A stretch of DNA of 64,000 bases. It comes from Gonatopus flavifemur. Taxonomy: Eukaryota > Arthropoda > Insecta > Hymenoptera > Dryinidae. Positions 16,772 through 29,382 of the stretch are shown here, piece by piece (position 1 is the first letter of the stretch; every line of letters begins with the position of its first letter). The stretch covers positions 61,808,001-61,872,000 of the forward strand of contig JAFFJZ010000002.1 in assembly GCA_018340375.1 (NCBI GenBank). The letters are read 5' to 3'. A program made the position numbers and the translations under genes. The notes under the pieces are model-generated. The model was given only the letters and a program-made list of their open reading frames with translations. It did no database searches and was not told the origin of the DNA.

Positions 16772-17152
16772 TTAAAAGAAAAACACATCTATACAATAGG
16801 ACGAGAGGTCCGAAAACCACCCGTATCCTCTTAAATGGAGATCCGTTTCATCAAAAATGGGACCCAAGGTATCCAAACCTGAATTCCTAGACGACACTGA
16901 TGAGCATCTGTACACTTCATACATACATGACAACACTGTGAGAGTGAAAATTACAATAGGAGTTAGCGCCAACTGGGAATTCAGATGAGCATAACTTGAA
17001 ACTATTTCTCAACACCGTGGGGTGGACACCCTGACGGGAACCATCTCAAACGTGACAATTCATCTTATGACAAAACGGGGTTGTTTTTCGTAAAGAGACA
17101 AGAACCAAACTATCGTCAGTGATCACATGAAAATCTCTGCAATGCGTGTAAC

Positions 17153-17288
17153 GGGTTATCCATAAACTACGTGACCGATAGAGGGGGGGGGGGGGAGAGG
17201 GGTAAGATGAAATCATACGCTGAGCTACACGCGAGGAGGGGAAGTCAAAAACTCGCAAAAACAGTGCTACGTAGTTTATCGATGGCTT
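17153..17288. mobile_element. Small MITE with CCATAAACTACGT ends
   Basis: GGTTATCCATAAACTACGT at the left pairs with ACGTAGTTTATCGATGGCT at the right (about 15 of 19). The interior has a G tract of about 12 (17179-17194). ORF-like frames extending from here to 17626 look like chance. Confidence 0.65.
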
Positions 17289-17609
17289 CAAACACACTTA
17301 CGTTATTCACACTGTCAAAAAAGTTATTTGAATTGAAGAACAAAAATATAATAATGGATTTTCTCAATACCCACACGTGGATGAAACGTCCTTGGGAGGA
17401 GATTTTTCTTGTGAAACGAATACCGTTTTATGCCAAGACGGAATTCATTTCAAGAGTAGACTTCCACCAACACAACGAATTGTGTTTGAGACGGTTGCCG
17501 TTTTATAATATTATTTTTCTGGGTTCTTTAAAATCAAACTTTCCGAGAAAGAATTTCAATAATCAGTGGACTGAAATGAAGGAACGTGATGAGATACTTT
17601 TTATTCTCA

Positions 17610-18180
17610 AAGAATGCTCCCAGTGAGCGATCCCCGAGGGCGGTGCAAAACTGTCACTAAGGTCTGGCTTACACTATAAAAGTATCATAAATACGATATA
17701 AATGAATGTGAAAAAATAAACAAAGTTTCATAGGAATCCCTAGAATTCGCTTCCTAGTCCCCGGTCGGATTATGTGTGACGCCTGTTCGATCATTATGCG
17801 AGTACTAATTTGTTAAATTATGACTAGTTAGTCAATGAGAATCACTTGAGCTGGTTTCTGAAAAACTTGTCCAACGTAGCTGAAATCCTGGAGAGAATGA
17901 CGGAAAATCCCGAAGTTAGTCAAGTTTTTCAGAAACCAGCTCAAGTGATTCTCATTGACTAACTAGTCATAATTTAACAAATTAGTACTCGCATAATGAT
18001 CGAACAGGCGTCACACATAATCCGACCGGGGACTAGGAAGCGAATTCTAGGGATTCCTATGAAACTTTGTTTATTTTTTCACATTCATTTATATCGTATT
18101 TATGATACTTTTATAGTGTAAGCCAGACCTTAGTGACAGTTTTGCACCGCCCTCGGGGATCGCTCACTGGGAGCATTCTT
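17610..18180. repeat. Perfect palindrome, 260-bp arms around a 51-bp loop
   Basis: The left arm 17610-17869 and right arm 17921-18180 are exact reverse complements as read, separated by a 51-bp unpaired segment (17870-17920). The arms run from AAGAATGCTCCCAGTGAG inward to CTGAAAAACTTG. No coding potential is recognised. The same 51-bp loop, with inverted flanks of only 9 bp, appears again at 18191-18259. Perfect arms mean a very young structure, strong gene conversion, or a library/assembly artefact. Confidence 0.9.
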
Positions 18181-18190
18181 GTCCCCTGGG

Positions 18191-18259
18191 ATTAACTTGT
18201 CCAACGTAGCTGAAATCCTGGAGAGAATGACGGAAAATCCCGAAGTTAGTCAAGTTAAT
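18191..18259 (+). repeat. Second copy of the palindrome loop with a 9-bp stem
   Basis: ATTAACTTG, the identical 51-bp segment (18200-18250), then CAAGTTAAT. It has the same orientation as the first copy, only 10 bp after the palindrome ends. Confidence 0.9.
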
Positions 18260-18265
18260 CAGTGT

Positions 18266-19373
18266 TGTTAATCTATTACGTCTTCCCAATGGATCAACCT
18301 ATGGCAAACGACCCTAATAGAAATTTTCTCTAGCAAATGATGAGGCACTGATCAGTTTTCCATTCCACTGATCAGGGACTGATCAGGAAACTTACAAGTT
18401 TCCGACAAGGGGTGTAACGCTCTGACTAATCAGAAACTGATTGAAGAAACTGAGCAGATATGAGCGAGTAACTGATGAGGGACTGATCGGTAGTTGATGA
18501 GTTATTTGCGAGTAACTAACGAAGCATTCATCACCCACAAAAATGCAGGTTATGTCGATGAAGCTATGAAATTATAACACTAAATTGATGATTCTTCACT
18601 CAAATAATAATTTATGTTTTTGTTTAAGATGTTTCCAAGGATTAAAAAGTAAATTTTCAGCAAAACCCGTAGGCAAAATTTTCCTAGACTTTTTCTTAGA
18701 TAAAATGTAGGAGTTTTGGCCAAAGAAAAAAGATATATCAAACCATATGTATGGTGTTTCCACCTCAATCATGAGATAATATTCAAGTTACTACTATACT
18801 TACTCATAACAAATAACAAAACTATATTATTTCACAACAAGAAAGAATATAAGTATACATATTACACGTCATCTCCTTTTATACCATAACCTCACAAAAT
18901 CTAACAATTTCCAAGGTAGCTTTGTTATGTGCATATACTCTTTATAATTATTGAGGTTAGGTTTCATCGATTTGATACAGCAAACCCAGGATCAAATAAT
19001 CTGAACCAATTCGATTCAATTTCTTTGGGATACTTCAAATTTTGGTTGAGACATATCGGAAATATGTGTAATTTCACAATTGCAATATATCACTTCAATA
19101 ACAATCAATATGTTTTTTAAACCGAATATTTTTTATGAACATTTACGCTATCAATATTTCTTGCGAATAAAGGCAATAACTTGATCAGTTTCATATGAAT
19201 TTTGATAATCATATTAGACAAATCAGTTCCCAATAAGTAAATGATCAGTTCTTCCTGATTAGCGTTTCCTCATCAGTGCCTCATCAGTAATAGGGAAAAC
19301 TGATTATATTTCTACTAGGGGATATTTGATCAGAAACACCAATTGGAACTTTGAAAAACGTAATAGATTAAAA
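18266..19373. mobile_element. 1.1-kb non-autonomous element with long inverted ends and CTGATCAG sub-repeats
   Basis: Outer ends TTAATCTATTACGT and ACGTAATAGATTAA match. Further in, CCTAATAGAAATTT pairs with ATTTCTACTAGGGG. Many CTGATCAG/ACTGATGAGG words occur in both arms, while the middle (about 18540-19140) is unique AT-rich DNA. There is no transposase. The CTACTAGGG word resembles the ends of elements at 38275 and 61592. Confidence 0.65.
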
Positions 19374-19413
19374 AATATGAAGTCAATGGCCCTCAGCATT
19401 TCATACTACAGGG

Positions 19414-20022
19414 CTACACTTCTCTCCCTAAGAGATAGATATTGTCTCCACGTTGCACCGCTCTGCCGCAATTGATACCGTCCCCCCCCCCCCTTCGACG
19501 AACAGCGCTGTCCCTCGCATCCGAATCTCCATCGTCGGTCGTTGAATTAGTGCCCGTCGACTTCTTTACCCCCCCCCCCCCCTTCCCCTGTTCAGCCGGT
19601 GTTGATATTGCTGAGAGGGCAGGATAAACGTCAGCCACTACATTTTTGAAGTTTGTGAGCGATGGGTCGGCGTCGTCGTTCCTGAGATCATTGTTGGGGG
19701 AGCAATGGAGATGGAACGTGAGTGATCCACTCCCTGGAATCTCGCCAATGCTCCAGCGATAATCATTGACGTTGGCGAAGCTGACTTCTCGACGCCTTCG
19801 ATGCTCTGCAGATCCATGTTAACTGTGCAGCTCAAATGTCGCCCTGGGATTACATAACTCGTGTTCTTTGAGGCGGACGGCGGGTCCCCCTATTCCTTCC
19901 GCTGCCAAGATCATATTCTGGCGTACTCTTTGTGGCATCATTCGCTGGTTTCCGACGTAAGGGTATACTTTGAAAAAAATTCCCTGAATTTTCACCATGC
20001 TTAGCGGGGGTAAAAACATCAT
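19414..20022 (-). pseudogene. GC-rich segment with broken coding potential, unknown origin
   Basis: Noticeably richer in G+C than its surroundings, with two G tracts of 12-14 on the minus strand (19482-19494 and 19569-19582). One minus frame is open from about 19822 to 19414 (about 135 codons) and includes VSFANVNDYRWSIGEIPG and VVADVYPALSAISTPAEQ. It has no ATG and ends in a Ser/Asp/Gly-rich tail. Another frame upstream (about 20010-19860) looks coding (PLRRKPANDATKSTPEYD) but is offset. The pattern suggests a decayed gene or transposon ORF with frameshifts. I do not recognise the family. Confidence 0.35.
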
Positions 20023-20126
20023 CTAGGTCCAGCGAGAGACATTTACATAAAACATTGTCAATTCTCTTGGTTCAGCGTTGGATCTTCACAAACACAATTT
20101 GTAATGTCATTGCCGTCTGTTCACGC

Positions 20127-20266
20127 TCAGGCCGAAGACTCTTGTTAGCGATTGTCGCGCCCGACAACGTTAGAAGTAAAAAGAGATCCGAGTTGAAAAC
20201 ATCCTCCCTCTTCTTTCTTCTAATGATGTCGCGCGCGACAATCGCTCGCATGAATCTTCGACCTTA
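20127..20266. repeat. Foldback with 48-bp arms around TTGTCGCGC
   Basis: Left arm AGGCCGAAGACTCTTG then AGCGATTGTCGCGC; right arm GCGCGACAATCGCT then CATGAATCTTCGACCT. About 48 bp pair with a few mismatches around a 40-bp centre. It may be a small MITE. Confidence 0.6.
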
Positions 20267-23200
20267 GTGCATAGATGTACGAGTTCTATATTTATTTCAA
20301 ATTGAAATAAAATGAAAGAGTGTCACAAATAATTGATATCGAAACACAAAATTCGATTAACACATAGATGGACATGGAAATTTCTACGATCGATGATAGG
20401 ACTTTTTTAGCAAAATATTCCTCTATCAGAAAGTATTAAAAATTCTCTCTACTCTGTAATAAAGAGCGTACTCTCTTCTTCTTTAACTGAGAGTTCATCC
20501 GAATTGCGTAGGATTGATTTAGATGGACGATGAAGGGTAATCATCCCGATCGATGTTCGTTAGTTCAAAAGGTATAAAAAAAAAATAAATAATCAATTGA
20601 TGTCATGGTAGAAAAAAATGGGGGATAAAAGGTGGTGTGAATTTTATCATGACGTAAGTTATTACATTACGCAAAATAAGTTAACCTCTCGTTTCTCTGC
20701 TATACCGCACTTTATCCAAGGTTTATCATTCCAGTTTGAGCACGGCAATATCGTTGAATCGAAATTCGAACATTCGCAAACATGCCAATCGCTATTGTTA
20801 TTCCATCGAAGACATTCTAGATCGATCAATAATATTTTGTTATTTACTGCTTTCCACAGAAACGTTTGTTAACGAATCACATTCTTTGACGTCGCCCTCG
20901 ACGTTGCGAATAAAAAGAAGAAGAAAGAAAAAACTAACGTGTCGACTCGAATCCTCTGTTCTTGACGTCACAAAGCGGCTGGCTCCGCACTGTCGTCGTT
21001 TTTCTGGTCCATTGGCCTTGGAGAGGCTCTACTAAAATGCATCAATCAAGCCAACGTCGAAAGTTAGAAGAGCCACTTTATACTTATTAGAATGACGATT
21101 CATACTGCAATACAAATGTCAAACCCTTGGCTTAAAACTTGAATATGGAGTCCAAGATGTTCTTCGACTGCTGCTGCTACGTCGAATCAACTTTGACCTC
21201 GTGTTCATGACCTATAAACTTACCACCTCTGCACCATGCGCTTCTTCGCTTCCACCTTCCTTATTCGTCCCTCTACGTTTAACTTTAATAGAATCGCAGG
21301 GTGTAATGCGGTACTCCGATACGCCTTATTCTCTTCATATTTTCTCTCATCCTTCGATTTGTAATATCGTTCCTTTTGTTTTTCATGAACAATTTCGTTG
21401 GAAATTCATTGGAATTTTATCGAGAAATTCAAATGAGTGATTTTTTCATGTCAATCGTATAATATATGAAGGGCACATGATGAATGATTCGTTATTTCTT
21501 CAACGATTTATCGACTCGAAAGATGGATTTATTAAAACGAATGATATTCATAAGGAATTCTTTGGAATGTATATATTTAGGAATTATTGTTGTTTCAAGT
21601 GATCTTCGGTTCACGTTGTGTAGTCTGTAATACACATTCATCCGTATTACTTCTGCAACTCCATTCAACGAATTGAATGGAGTACACATCGAGGGTTGAT
21701 AGAATAAATGATGAATATGTTCTACAAGAGGGAGGGATTCAAAAGGATTGAGAAATGAAAGAAATCTCAGACATTTAATGATGTTTTAAGATTGCTCGTG
21801 TGTGGGTTTTTCTTCTACCTCTTTTCAACCAACGGCGTTGGGAAGAGGCGCTTGATATCTTTCTAATCATTTTCATATTCATGTGTGTTGAGTTTTGAAA
21901 CTGCATGAAGCTGAAACTAGTAGTCCAAATGTAGAGTACTTGACCGAGACTACTCAGAATGTACTGATAGCGTATAGATAAGCAAACAGAAAGAAGGGGA
22001 AAGAAGCCAATTGATTGCTTATCGTTTGTTTCCCAGAACCTAATTAACCACAAAACACCTGGATGGATGCTATCATTCGTAGTTTTCGATGCCCTAAGCA
22101 GATCAGAAATACAGTTGAATATTATTTTATAAAACTTCTCTCTATTATCCTCGTATATTTATCTCCTCGTGATTCAAATGCCTCTTTTCATTTCTTCGTG
22201 AATTCATCATGAAACAATAATAATCTGAATATCGAAAAGAAGCTTTTTAGAATCATTGAATGTATAGATCGACCTCGACTATTTAATTGATCCAATGTTC
22301 ATTTATTAGTCTCAAAACACGATCCAATGTCGTCGAAACACGATAAAACTTTCCATCGAAGGAATATATCTTTTTTCATATCATCGTACTTTGGAATTTT
22401 TCAAAGCATCCGATTTATTTTATATTCTTTTGAATAGTTCATTTTATCTGATCTTCTATAAACCAGTTTTTGTTCAATGAACTACAAATAGAAGTTTTAC
22501 AATAACTTTTGTCTCGTTACCTGAACTATTTATGTGTGAACAATCATTGAAGACTGTATCGTATTAATGTCACTGTTGTTATCCTCATAAGATTAGCTTA
22601 TTAATTGAAAAACTTAATAGGGGTTATACATGATCATCATCCTCATTGAGAATCAATCTCTTCCCATGATGAAGAGTGTTTGCGACGAAGAATCGTATAT
22701 ACATATTGAATTTGTTGAATACCTTTCAAAAGTGCTGTTTGCAAATCATTCCAGTTGACGTATATCGTGTAGCGATGATAATTAAATCTCTATACTTACG
22801 TCTTTTCACAATTACATACAAGCAACGATCGAAAATTATTTATAGTCCGTGTATATCAACATTAGCACTCGAACGATAATAATAAAGTGCCTCATGACTG
22901 ATTTGCCATTTCAATATATTCTTCAAGAATGCACGGAGAAAGAAACGAAACAAATAATTGTTAACATATGTTCCGGAGAGGTATATCGTATAAAAATATC
23001 CCATTGCGTAACGCAAATGGAAGTTCGGGTTGGTTCGCATGCATCTCACCGTTTGTTTTGAAATAATTTGGTTTTATTTGGTCAATAACTTCCGCCATGC
23101 TTCCCGTTAATTCAACAAAATAATGAACGAGCCTTGAAATGATGATACATGATACAAAACGGTGCGTACGATGATTTCAATTGATTTCCGTGTTTATACG

Positions 23201-24850
23201 CGGATGATAAGTAGTAATTAGAACCAACGATAACTGTATCTTGAATAATCGAGATTTTTCTTAATTTTTTGTCAATCGGTTGATTGGATTGTTTACTCAT
23301 CGTTGATATGTCAGAAGTTTCTTGAAAATGTGGTCAAGTTGATTATCAAAAAGTACTTTCATAAAACTTGTCCAAGTAATTCTGGTAAAGATATGAGTTG
23401 ATGGTTGTCCATTGTTCAGTGAAGACAGTCACTAGAGAGAGCCTTGACGCGAACTCGAAGGTGGTTAGAATTATTTCTGCTAGGAACAAAAATGATTGCG
23501 ACTGGATAAAATATTTTTGAGAATCTTACCGAACTTACGATTCATAGAAATTCGTTTGAATAATACAAATACCGCAATTACGGTATGCATTCAAACTCGC
23601 GTTCGTCTAAAGTACAAAGATCGTTGTTCTTGGCGTCATTCTTTTTCTCGTTTCATACTTTATAATTGAAATACATGATTCTCGTGACGATCGCTCGACG
23701 GCAATCGAACAATGGTTGAAATATCATGTAGTTTACGGAAAAGGGTATATATCTGTACACAAGAAGGAAAAAAAAATGAACCGCGTTCTTCTACAAAAAT
23801 GCACAAAAGTGTGATGCGCGATCTCACAAAACAACCTAGATCATTAAAAAATTCATCATATTAGTTAGGCTTTCAACTTTGCTATCGATTATTGATTTAT
23901 GTCTTATTATGTAAATGTAATACGGATCGTTAGTGCGCGATGGCCCCGAAGATATCGGCCGGAATCTATCGTTCGACTGATGTAATTTTTTGTACGAAAT
24001 GAACATTTGAAAGCCACTTGAGCGATTTTCCCAACAAAAAATACTTTAACAAAATTCAATAAAAAATTACAACAGTTGGGATCGTTGGTGCACGGTATGG
24101 ATGTGGGATGCGTACACTTAACTTTTACATCAAATTCTATGGGTAAAAAGAATCTTGTGTCTTGTGGAAAGCCTTTATGAATTCAATATACCACGGATAA
24201 ACGCATGAAGCGAGTGCATGGAAATATTGCACATTATTTCATTTTTCTCATTTTATTCCACAATTTACATATATTTTTACTCGAATTCGCTTTCCATTAC
24301 GTCTTTTCAAAATTCAGGTAACAGCGCATTTGATTGGATTTCATTTTGTACTCCCCCGCATCTAATTCCATAGATAATTCAAATTTTTGATATCAAAATT
24401 CAACAGAGTTTTTATATAAAAATCTGCCACTCATTTTTGAACATTTCAAATTCTACCTCTATAAAGGAATCGATGACAAGTCTCCGTCTTCGGTTTCAAT
24501 CATTTTTGCACAAAATTCGATCAAATGGCGTGACCGATCGCTCAATGATATAACAAAAGGAAAAAAAAATGCAATCTCATCCTCGTGTATGCGTGTGTTG
24601 TTGTTGTTCAATATTTCACAGGGAAGAGCGGTGAGAATATTGGGTAATGAAATTTTATATGTATGTTTTTATTTATTTTTCTTTTTGTAAAAATGACCAT
24701 CATAGTTATTAAGCACGACAAAAAATTGTATCTATGTATGAATACACTTAGTTATATTCAAGATTGAACTAAAAAGCAAAAATATGTGGCCAAGCGAGAA
24801 TGGCAGCTGTGATCTGCTTTAGCAAGGATTTCTGCGCCTTATTACATTAC
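20267..24850. other. Intergenic or intronic, no gene recognised
   Basis: AT-rich DNA with only short open frames lacking protein-like character. No RNA gene, long inverted repeat or conserved exon was recognised on either strand. Confidence 0.4.
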
Positions 24851-24851
24851 A

Positions 24852-24904
<53 letters not shown>
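24851..24904. repeat. (ATT)n microsatellite
   Basis: About 17 uninterrupted ATT units. The Tyr run in one frame is a by-product. Confidence 0.95.
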
Positions 24905-27822
24905 CCATTATCATCATTCATTATCACTAATATGCGTAAATATATATATATTTTAAATATAAATACACGAACCTCAACGCTTTGATCGATATGATGAATT
25001 TTCACATGACCATCGTAGAAAAGCAATGCGTCGAAATAATGATTTATGTATTGTTACAGTTACATACATCAATTCTCATTTTGTACATGATCATCATTAT
25101 CATTCATACCGTTGTTACTTGAAAACAAATATGATACCAACGAGGTATTTCAGCTTAATTAGTATACTAGTCATTTTAAATTCATAAGCCATTATTGGCT
25201 CATAATTCTATCGATTGAAAAAGAAAAAAATGATGGTGAAATTGAAATTGACAATTATGAATGATTAGGAATATGTTTTTTGTAAATATTTTACACTATT
25301 TTATTTCGTTATTGTGTTTTCTGAGCCTCATGAACAAAAACTATGCATTTTCATTTGTAAAAATAAAACGAAATCTGTTCATAAATGTGAATTTGTTGAT
25401 TTTAATAGAAAACTCATACAATGCAATCTTTTATTTGAATTGTATAACATCGTTTCATTATACTCTGAGTAAAACGAACGACCAAATCGAAGTACCGAAT
25501 TCCTCCTTGATAATCACCAACAGCACAAGTTTACAGTACGAAATATTCATTGATCCTTTCCCTCTACAATAATCTTATCGACCTGACCAACAGTTGTGAC
25601 ACCCTGTGCTTGATATAATGGTAAAGCAGCGAATAATAATTAAGGTTACCGTGTATAACTATAACAAGGGAGGAAACAAAAGAATAATGATTCATAAGTA
25701 ACTCCGTTTTCAGAATTTTTGTACCAAGTGAATTTCTTATTTTTCGAGTTAAAAGAAAAATGAAATAAAAAATAATATTGATGAGGTATGAATGAATCGA
25801 ATGTTTGAAGTAATCTAAGATCACCGCTGGAATTCGTCATTCGAGTGAAGCTTTGTTTTGAAAACTAAATTTGATGAATTGTTGTTCAGTTCGATCAATT
25901 GTCAAAATTTTGAATTCGTGTGTTATATTTTCTCTTGGAGGAAACTATGAATGTATCGATATTGTTGTACTAGACAATCAAATAAAGCCTTGTAAATCGG
26001 CTTTGCCCATTGCGCGTTGGTTATACCCGACTAGAAATTATCGTTGAAATGCTTGAAAATTTGCTAGCGGATGGTGGAAGAATTATCGGCGATCAAACCA
26101 GGTTGCATTTTCGTGGAACACGGAGAAAAATACGGATCAAGAATATAGTAATCTTGGATAGAAACTTGGAGAATATTTCTCAAAATTCATAATGAAGATG
26201 AAACGGTTTACATTCATCTGTTGAATTTCACGTGGAAAAGAATGAAAAATTATTGATACTCAAGACACAATAGAAGAAAATATGAAATTTTCACAAGTCG
26301 CGCATGCAATTTCGCGAAGTGAATAATAAAATTTAGAAATTTAGTTACTGGCTTCGTAAAATTTCATGCTCGATTTTTGGAGAATCCATACTTCTTTCTA
26401 TTGTTTGTTGAGTATTGAGAATTTTTCATTCCTTTTCCAGTTATATTTAACAGAAATGTGAACTGTTTTATTATCTTGATTAAGAATTTAAGAAATATTC
26501 TCCAATTTTTTATCAAAGATTACACTATATTCTAGACCTGCATTTTCCTCCGTGAATAAGAAGGTTCGCTTCGCTCGGATCGATGTAAAAAGACGACGCT
26601 TCCTAATCACCGATACTCATTAACCAGCTACTTTTCTTTTGATTTATTCAAAACCTTTTATAAAATGAAGGAATCATTTATCACACCCTGCGAGCGAAGC
26701 GAACGATACGAACCACCAAATAGTGAAAATATCAGCGAAGGGAAATTTATAATTTCTAGATTGCCAATAAATTCCGAAGATCTTGATTTGAAACATAGAT
26801 CCAGTCTTGAATTAGATACGATCTTCCTGACAAAGTTGCAAAGGTATCCAAGCGTTACAACCCTTGTCAGACACAAGCAGGATCGAAGTTAACCTAACCA
26901 GATCTAGGGAATAAATTTCTAGTCGGACAGTATTGTACAGTTGAAATGTGAGACTGGTTTGAATCAAGTTCTTGAAAACTTGAATACTTGATCACTATTC
27001 CATTATCTTGGCATAGGTCATGCGCCTATAACGTGACATTGAAAATGCAATTCATTACTCTCCCAGACACTTCGTTGTATCATCTATATTTTCACAACAT
27101 TATTGGTTTATCACTTTGTTTCAAGAAAGAAAAAACGTTCAATGACAATAAGTCTTTCAATTCATATGCATCGGTACGCTACGTCATAGTTGTACGAGAA
27201 GAAAACAAACAATGAAACCGATGTCTCATGCTTCAAGCTGATACGTGTACGCAATAATCATCATATGTTTTGTCACGATACAACGAGCACGTCTGGAGTT
27301 GTGTTTCAAAACTAAAGTGATTTGTTTTTTAAGTTCTCTCTCTCTCTCTTTCTCTACACGTATATATTAAATATAATTAAAATAAGAAAAACGATCGCCT
27401 ACATCACTTTAAAGCATAAGTTGAACAAATGAACATGGACGAAAGCGAGCGCAGAAATCCTGCTTTTTTATTCCCAACTTCTGTTGATCGCGTTTGTAAA
27501 TTAAGACAAAAATTCGAAATGAATTTTACTTATAATAGCTTTGATTGCCAAGACCTATATATGTGTATGTATATAGTATATATACATATGTATATAACCC
27601 ACAGGTTATTTATAAACGAATATTTACATAGTTTCACCCGATAAACCATGCCAATTAAAATCAAATAAGACAAGTACATGAGTATTGTGGCTTTTCTAGG
27701 TGCAAGAGGTTTCGCTTTGTTCTTTGTTGATTTTTTGATCAGAATTTCGATGGTCGGTAGTCACATTCGGAACCACCCGTAACGGAAATCGCGCTATATT
27801 ATATGCTCGTGGATGCAAAAGT
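24905..27822. other. Intergenic or intronic, no gene recognised
   Basis: AT-rich. It contains a 16-bp inverted pair (GGTTCGCTTCGCTCGG near 26573 and GCGAGCGAAGCGAACG near 26691) and a short TC-rich run near 27335. No convincing exon. Confidence 0.4.
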
Positions 27823-27830
27823 AGTACAAG

Positions 27831-27961
27831 CAGTGTTCGGAACTCCTAGGATCGTACACGATGTTTATTGGTCAATTCTTATAGAGCAACCAATCACCTC
27901 CAACATTCTATGAGAAGCGATCAATCAGAATCGTGTACGATCCTAGGAGTTCCGAACACCG
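27831..27961. mobile_element. hAT MITE with perfect 8-bp target duplication
   Basis: The 131-bp element begins CAGTGTTCGGAACTCC and ends GGAGTTCCGAACACCG; inverted ends match at 31 of 32 positions. It is flanked by AGTACAAG at 27823-27830 and 27962-27969. The CAGTG start and 8-bp duplication are typical of hAT. Confidence 0.93.
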
Positions 27962-28245
27962 AGTACAAGAGATCCGGACTCCACGACTTCACACCGAATT
28001 CCAATTCGAATTGAAATCGAAAGTCCGATGGTAGATACGAAGTTATTAGAAATATTCAAAAGAGGAAGAAAATGAACTAATGATTCACGATAAGATAATA
28101 TCTCGACCTTGGATTTGACTATTGTCTGACGAAGTTAATGATCGTAATGAATGATTCATAAGTTACGTAAAGAAAAGAAGAGAGGTTGAATAGCCGTTGG
28201 AACGTCTTGCCCTCGATCTGATTTTTGAGAATCTACAACAAAGTG

Positions 28246-28372
28246 TAACGAGACTCTTTTATTATTGAAAATGTTTTCGATAAATGTCCCTCAACCTCTT
28301 ACATGAAGAAAAATCAATATATTAAATCATCCACAGACCGGATGCGTGGTCGCTCAAAAATGAGGTTGAATT
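28246..28372. repeat. Direct repeat, copy 1
   Basis: About 125 bp, close to identical with 29256-29382, ending in the shared block GACCGGATGCGTGGTC then AAAAATGAGGTTGAA. In the minus orientation it joins directly to the gypsy pol relic. Confidence 0.85.
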
Positions 28373-28789
28373 TTCTCTGTGCGCTGATGGGATCGGATAT
28401 GATTTTTTAATTATCGTTTTCTTAGTTGTTGATTCAATATTGAATTCATGATTTTTCAAACATACAGGGTCATCTGAGAATGTATTCTTATGTTTCATTA
28501 TTAATTTTGTTAATTTCTGTTTTTGTTCGTGGCTAAGCTCTTTGGAACGTTAAAGTAGTTGGAATTGGTCTTCCTCTTCCTTGAGTTCTCTCTCTTTCTG
28601 ATTACAGACTCTGAGTTTTTCTTCAGCTATTTTTGCCTGTTGCTTGACCCATTCTTTCTTTGCCTTGAAGGCTTTTTTTTCTTCTTCCAACTGGATCTTT
28701 TGATTCAAAATCTGGATGCGGTCGTCTTTGGAAATATTGTTGACCGTCAAATTCAGAACGCTGACCGTAGCCAGATACTCTTTTATCAC
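28373..28789 (-). pseudogene. Ty3/gypsy-type pol fragment (relic)
   Basis: On the minus strand, a charged coiled-coil frame (28789-28553; IQLEEEKKAFKAKKEWVK and similar) hits TAA at 28552-28550. It then continues in the same frame as SKELSHEQKQKLTKLI, KHKNTFSDDP, SYPIPSAHRE. That second part resembles the linker between protease and reverse transcriptase of gypsy-class polyproteins (the 'LSxEQKxxL...FSD...PIP' region). It is cut off before any reverse transcriptase motif, where the direct repeat begins. A dead fragment; family assignment from memory. Confidence 0.55.
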
Positions 28790-28877
28790 AGGAACGATCT
28801 TTTCATCGTCGTTTATGGTGACGTTCGCAATTTTTTCTTTTGCGAGGGACTGTTGCGAGCCGCTAGCATTCTCCCTT

Positions 28878-29086
28878 CACGGAGAAAAAGGAATAGTGAT
28901 AATCACTAAGCGAATAGTAAAATATGGACAGACCAAGCTGTGCAATCATAAGAACTAAACGGCTCAATCAAAATGACTATACGCTTGGTTAAACCCACAA
29001 TACGTTCAGTTAAAATGACAATGCGGTTGATTGTAATGACCAAATGTTTGGTCCGTCCATATTTTACTATACCAGTTTTCTCCGTG
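28878..29086. mobile_element. MITE with CACGGAGAAAA ends
   Basis: CACGGAGAAAA...AATATGGACAGACCA at the left pairs with TTGGTCCGTCCATATT...TTTTCTCCGTG at the right. The left arm has an extra 21-bp piece. Flanked by TT on both sides. One of several elements in the window with CAC(G/T)GAGAAAA ends. Confidence 0.75.
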
Positions 29087-29255
29087 TTTGATCCATTTGT
29101 GCTTAATCTTCTTTCAAGCGAAATGTGTAATTTTTATTATTTCCTTTTAACGAATTGATTTTTACATAAATTCTTCTAAACACTTTTGGAATTGCTGGAG
29201 ATCGTTATCCAGATTGAGGGTAGGGGCAGTGATGCCAGATTCGAGACCAATATTT

Positions 29256-29382
29256 TGTAACAAGACCCTTTTACTATTGAAAATGTTTTTGATAAATGTC
29301 CCTCAATCTCTCACATAAAGAAAAATCAATATATCAAATCATCCACAGACCGGATGCGTGGTCTCTCAAAAATGAGGTTGAA
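29256..29382. repeat. Direct repeat, copy 2
   Basis: Same orientation as copy 1 at 28246-28372, about 1 kb away, with scattered substitutions. Together they bracket the pol relic and a MITE. They lack LTR features such as TG...CA ends. Confidence 0.85.

Noticed and set aside
17171..17626. 151-codon open frame on the plus strand
   Set aside because: It begins in a MITE with a G tract and ends in the palindrome arm; no recognisable domain.
24800..24985. Tyr-rich peptide frame
   Set aside because: Translation of an (ATT)n microsatellite.
26573..26706. 16-bp inverted pair GGTTCGCTTCGCTCGG / GCGAGCGAAGCGAACG
   Set aside because: Isolated short pair without flanking duplication or extended arms; too weak to call an element.
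28246..29382. Direct repeats as LTRs of the gypsy relic
   Set aside because: No TG...CA termini, primer-binding site or polypurine tract, and one repeat joins the pol frame internally.
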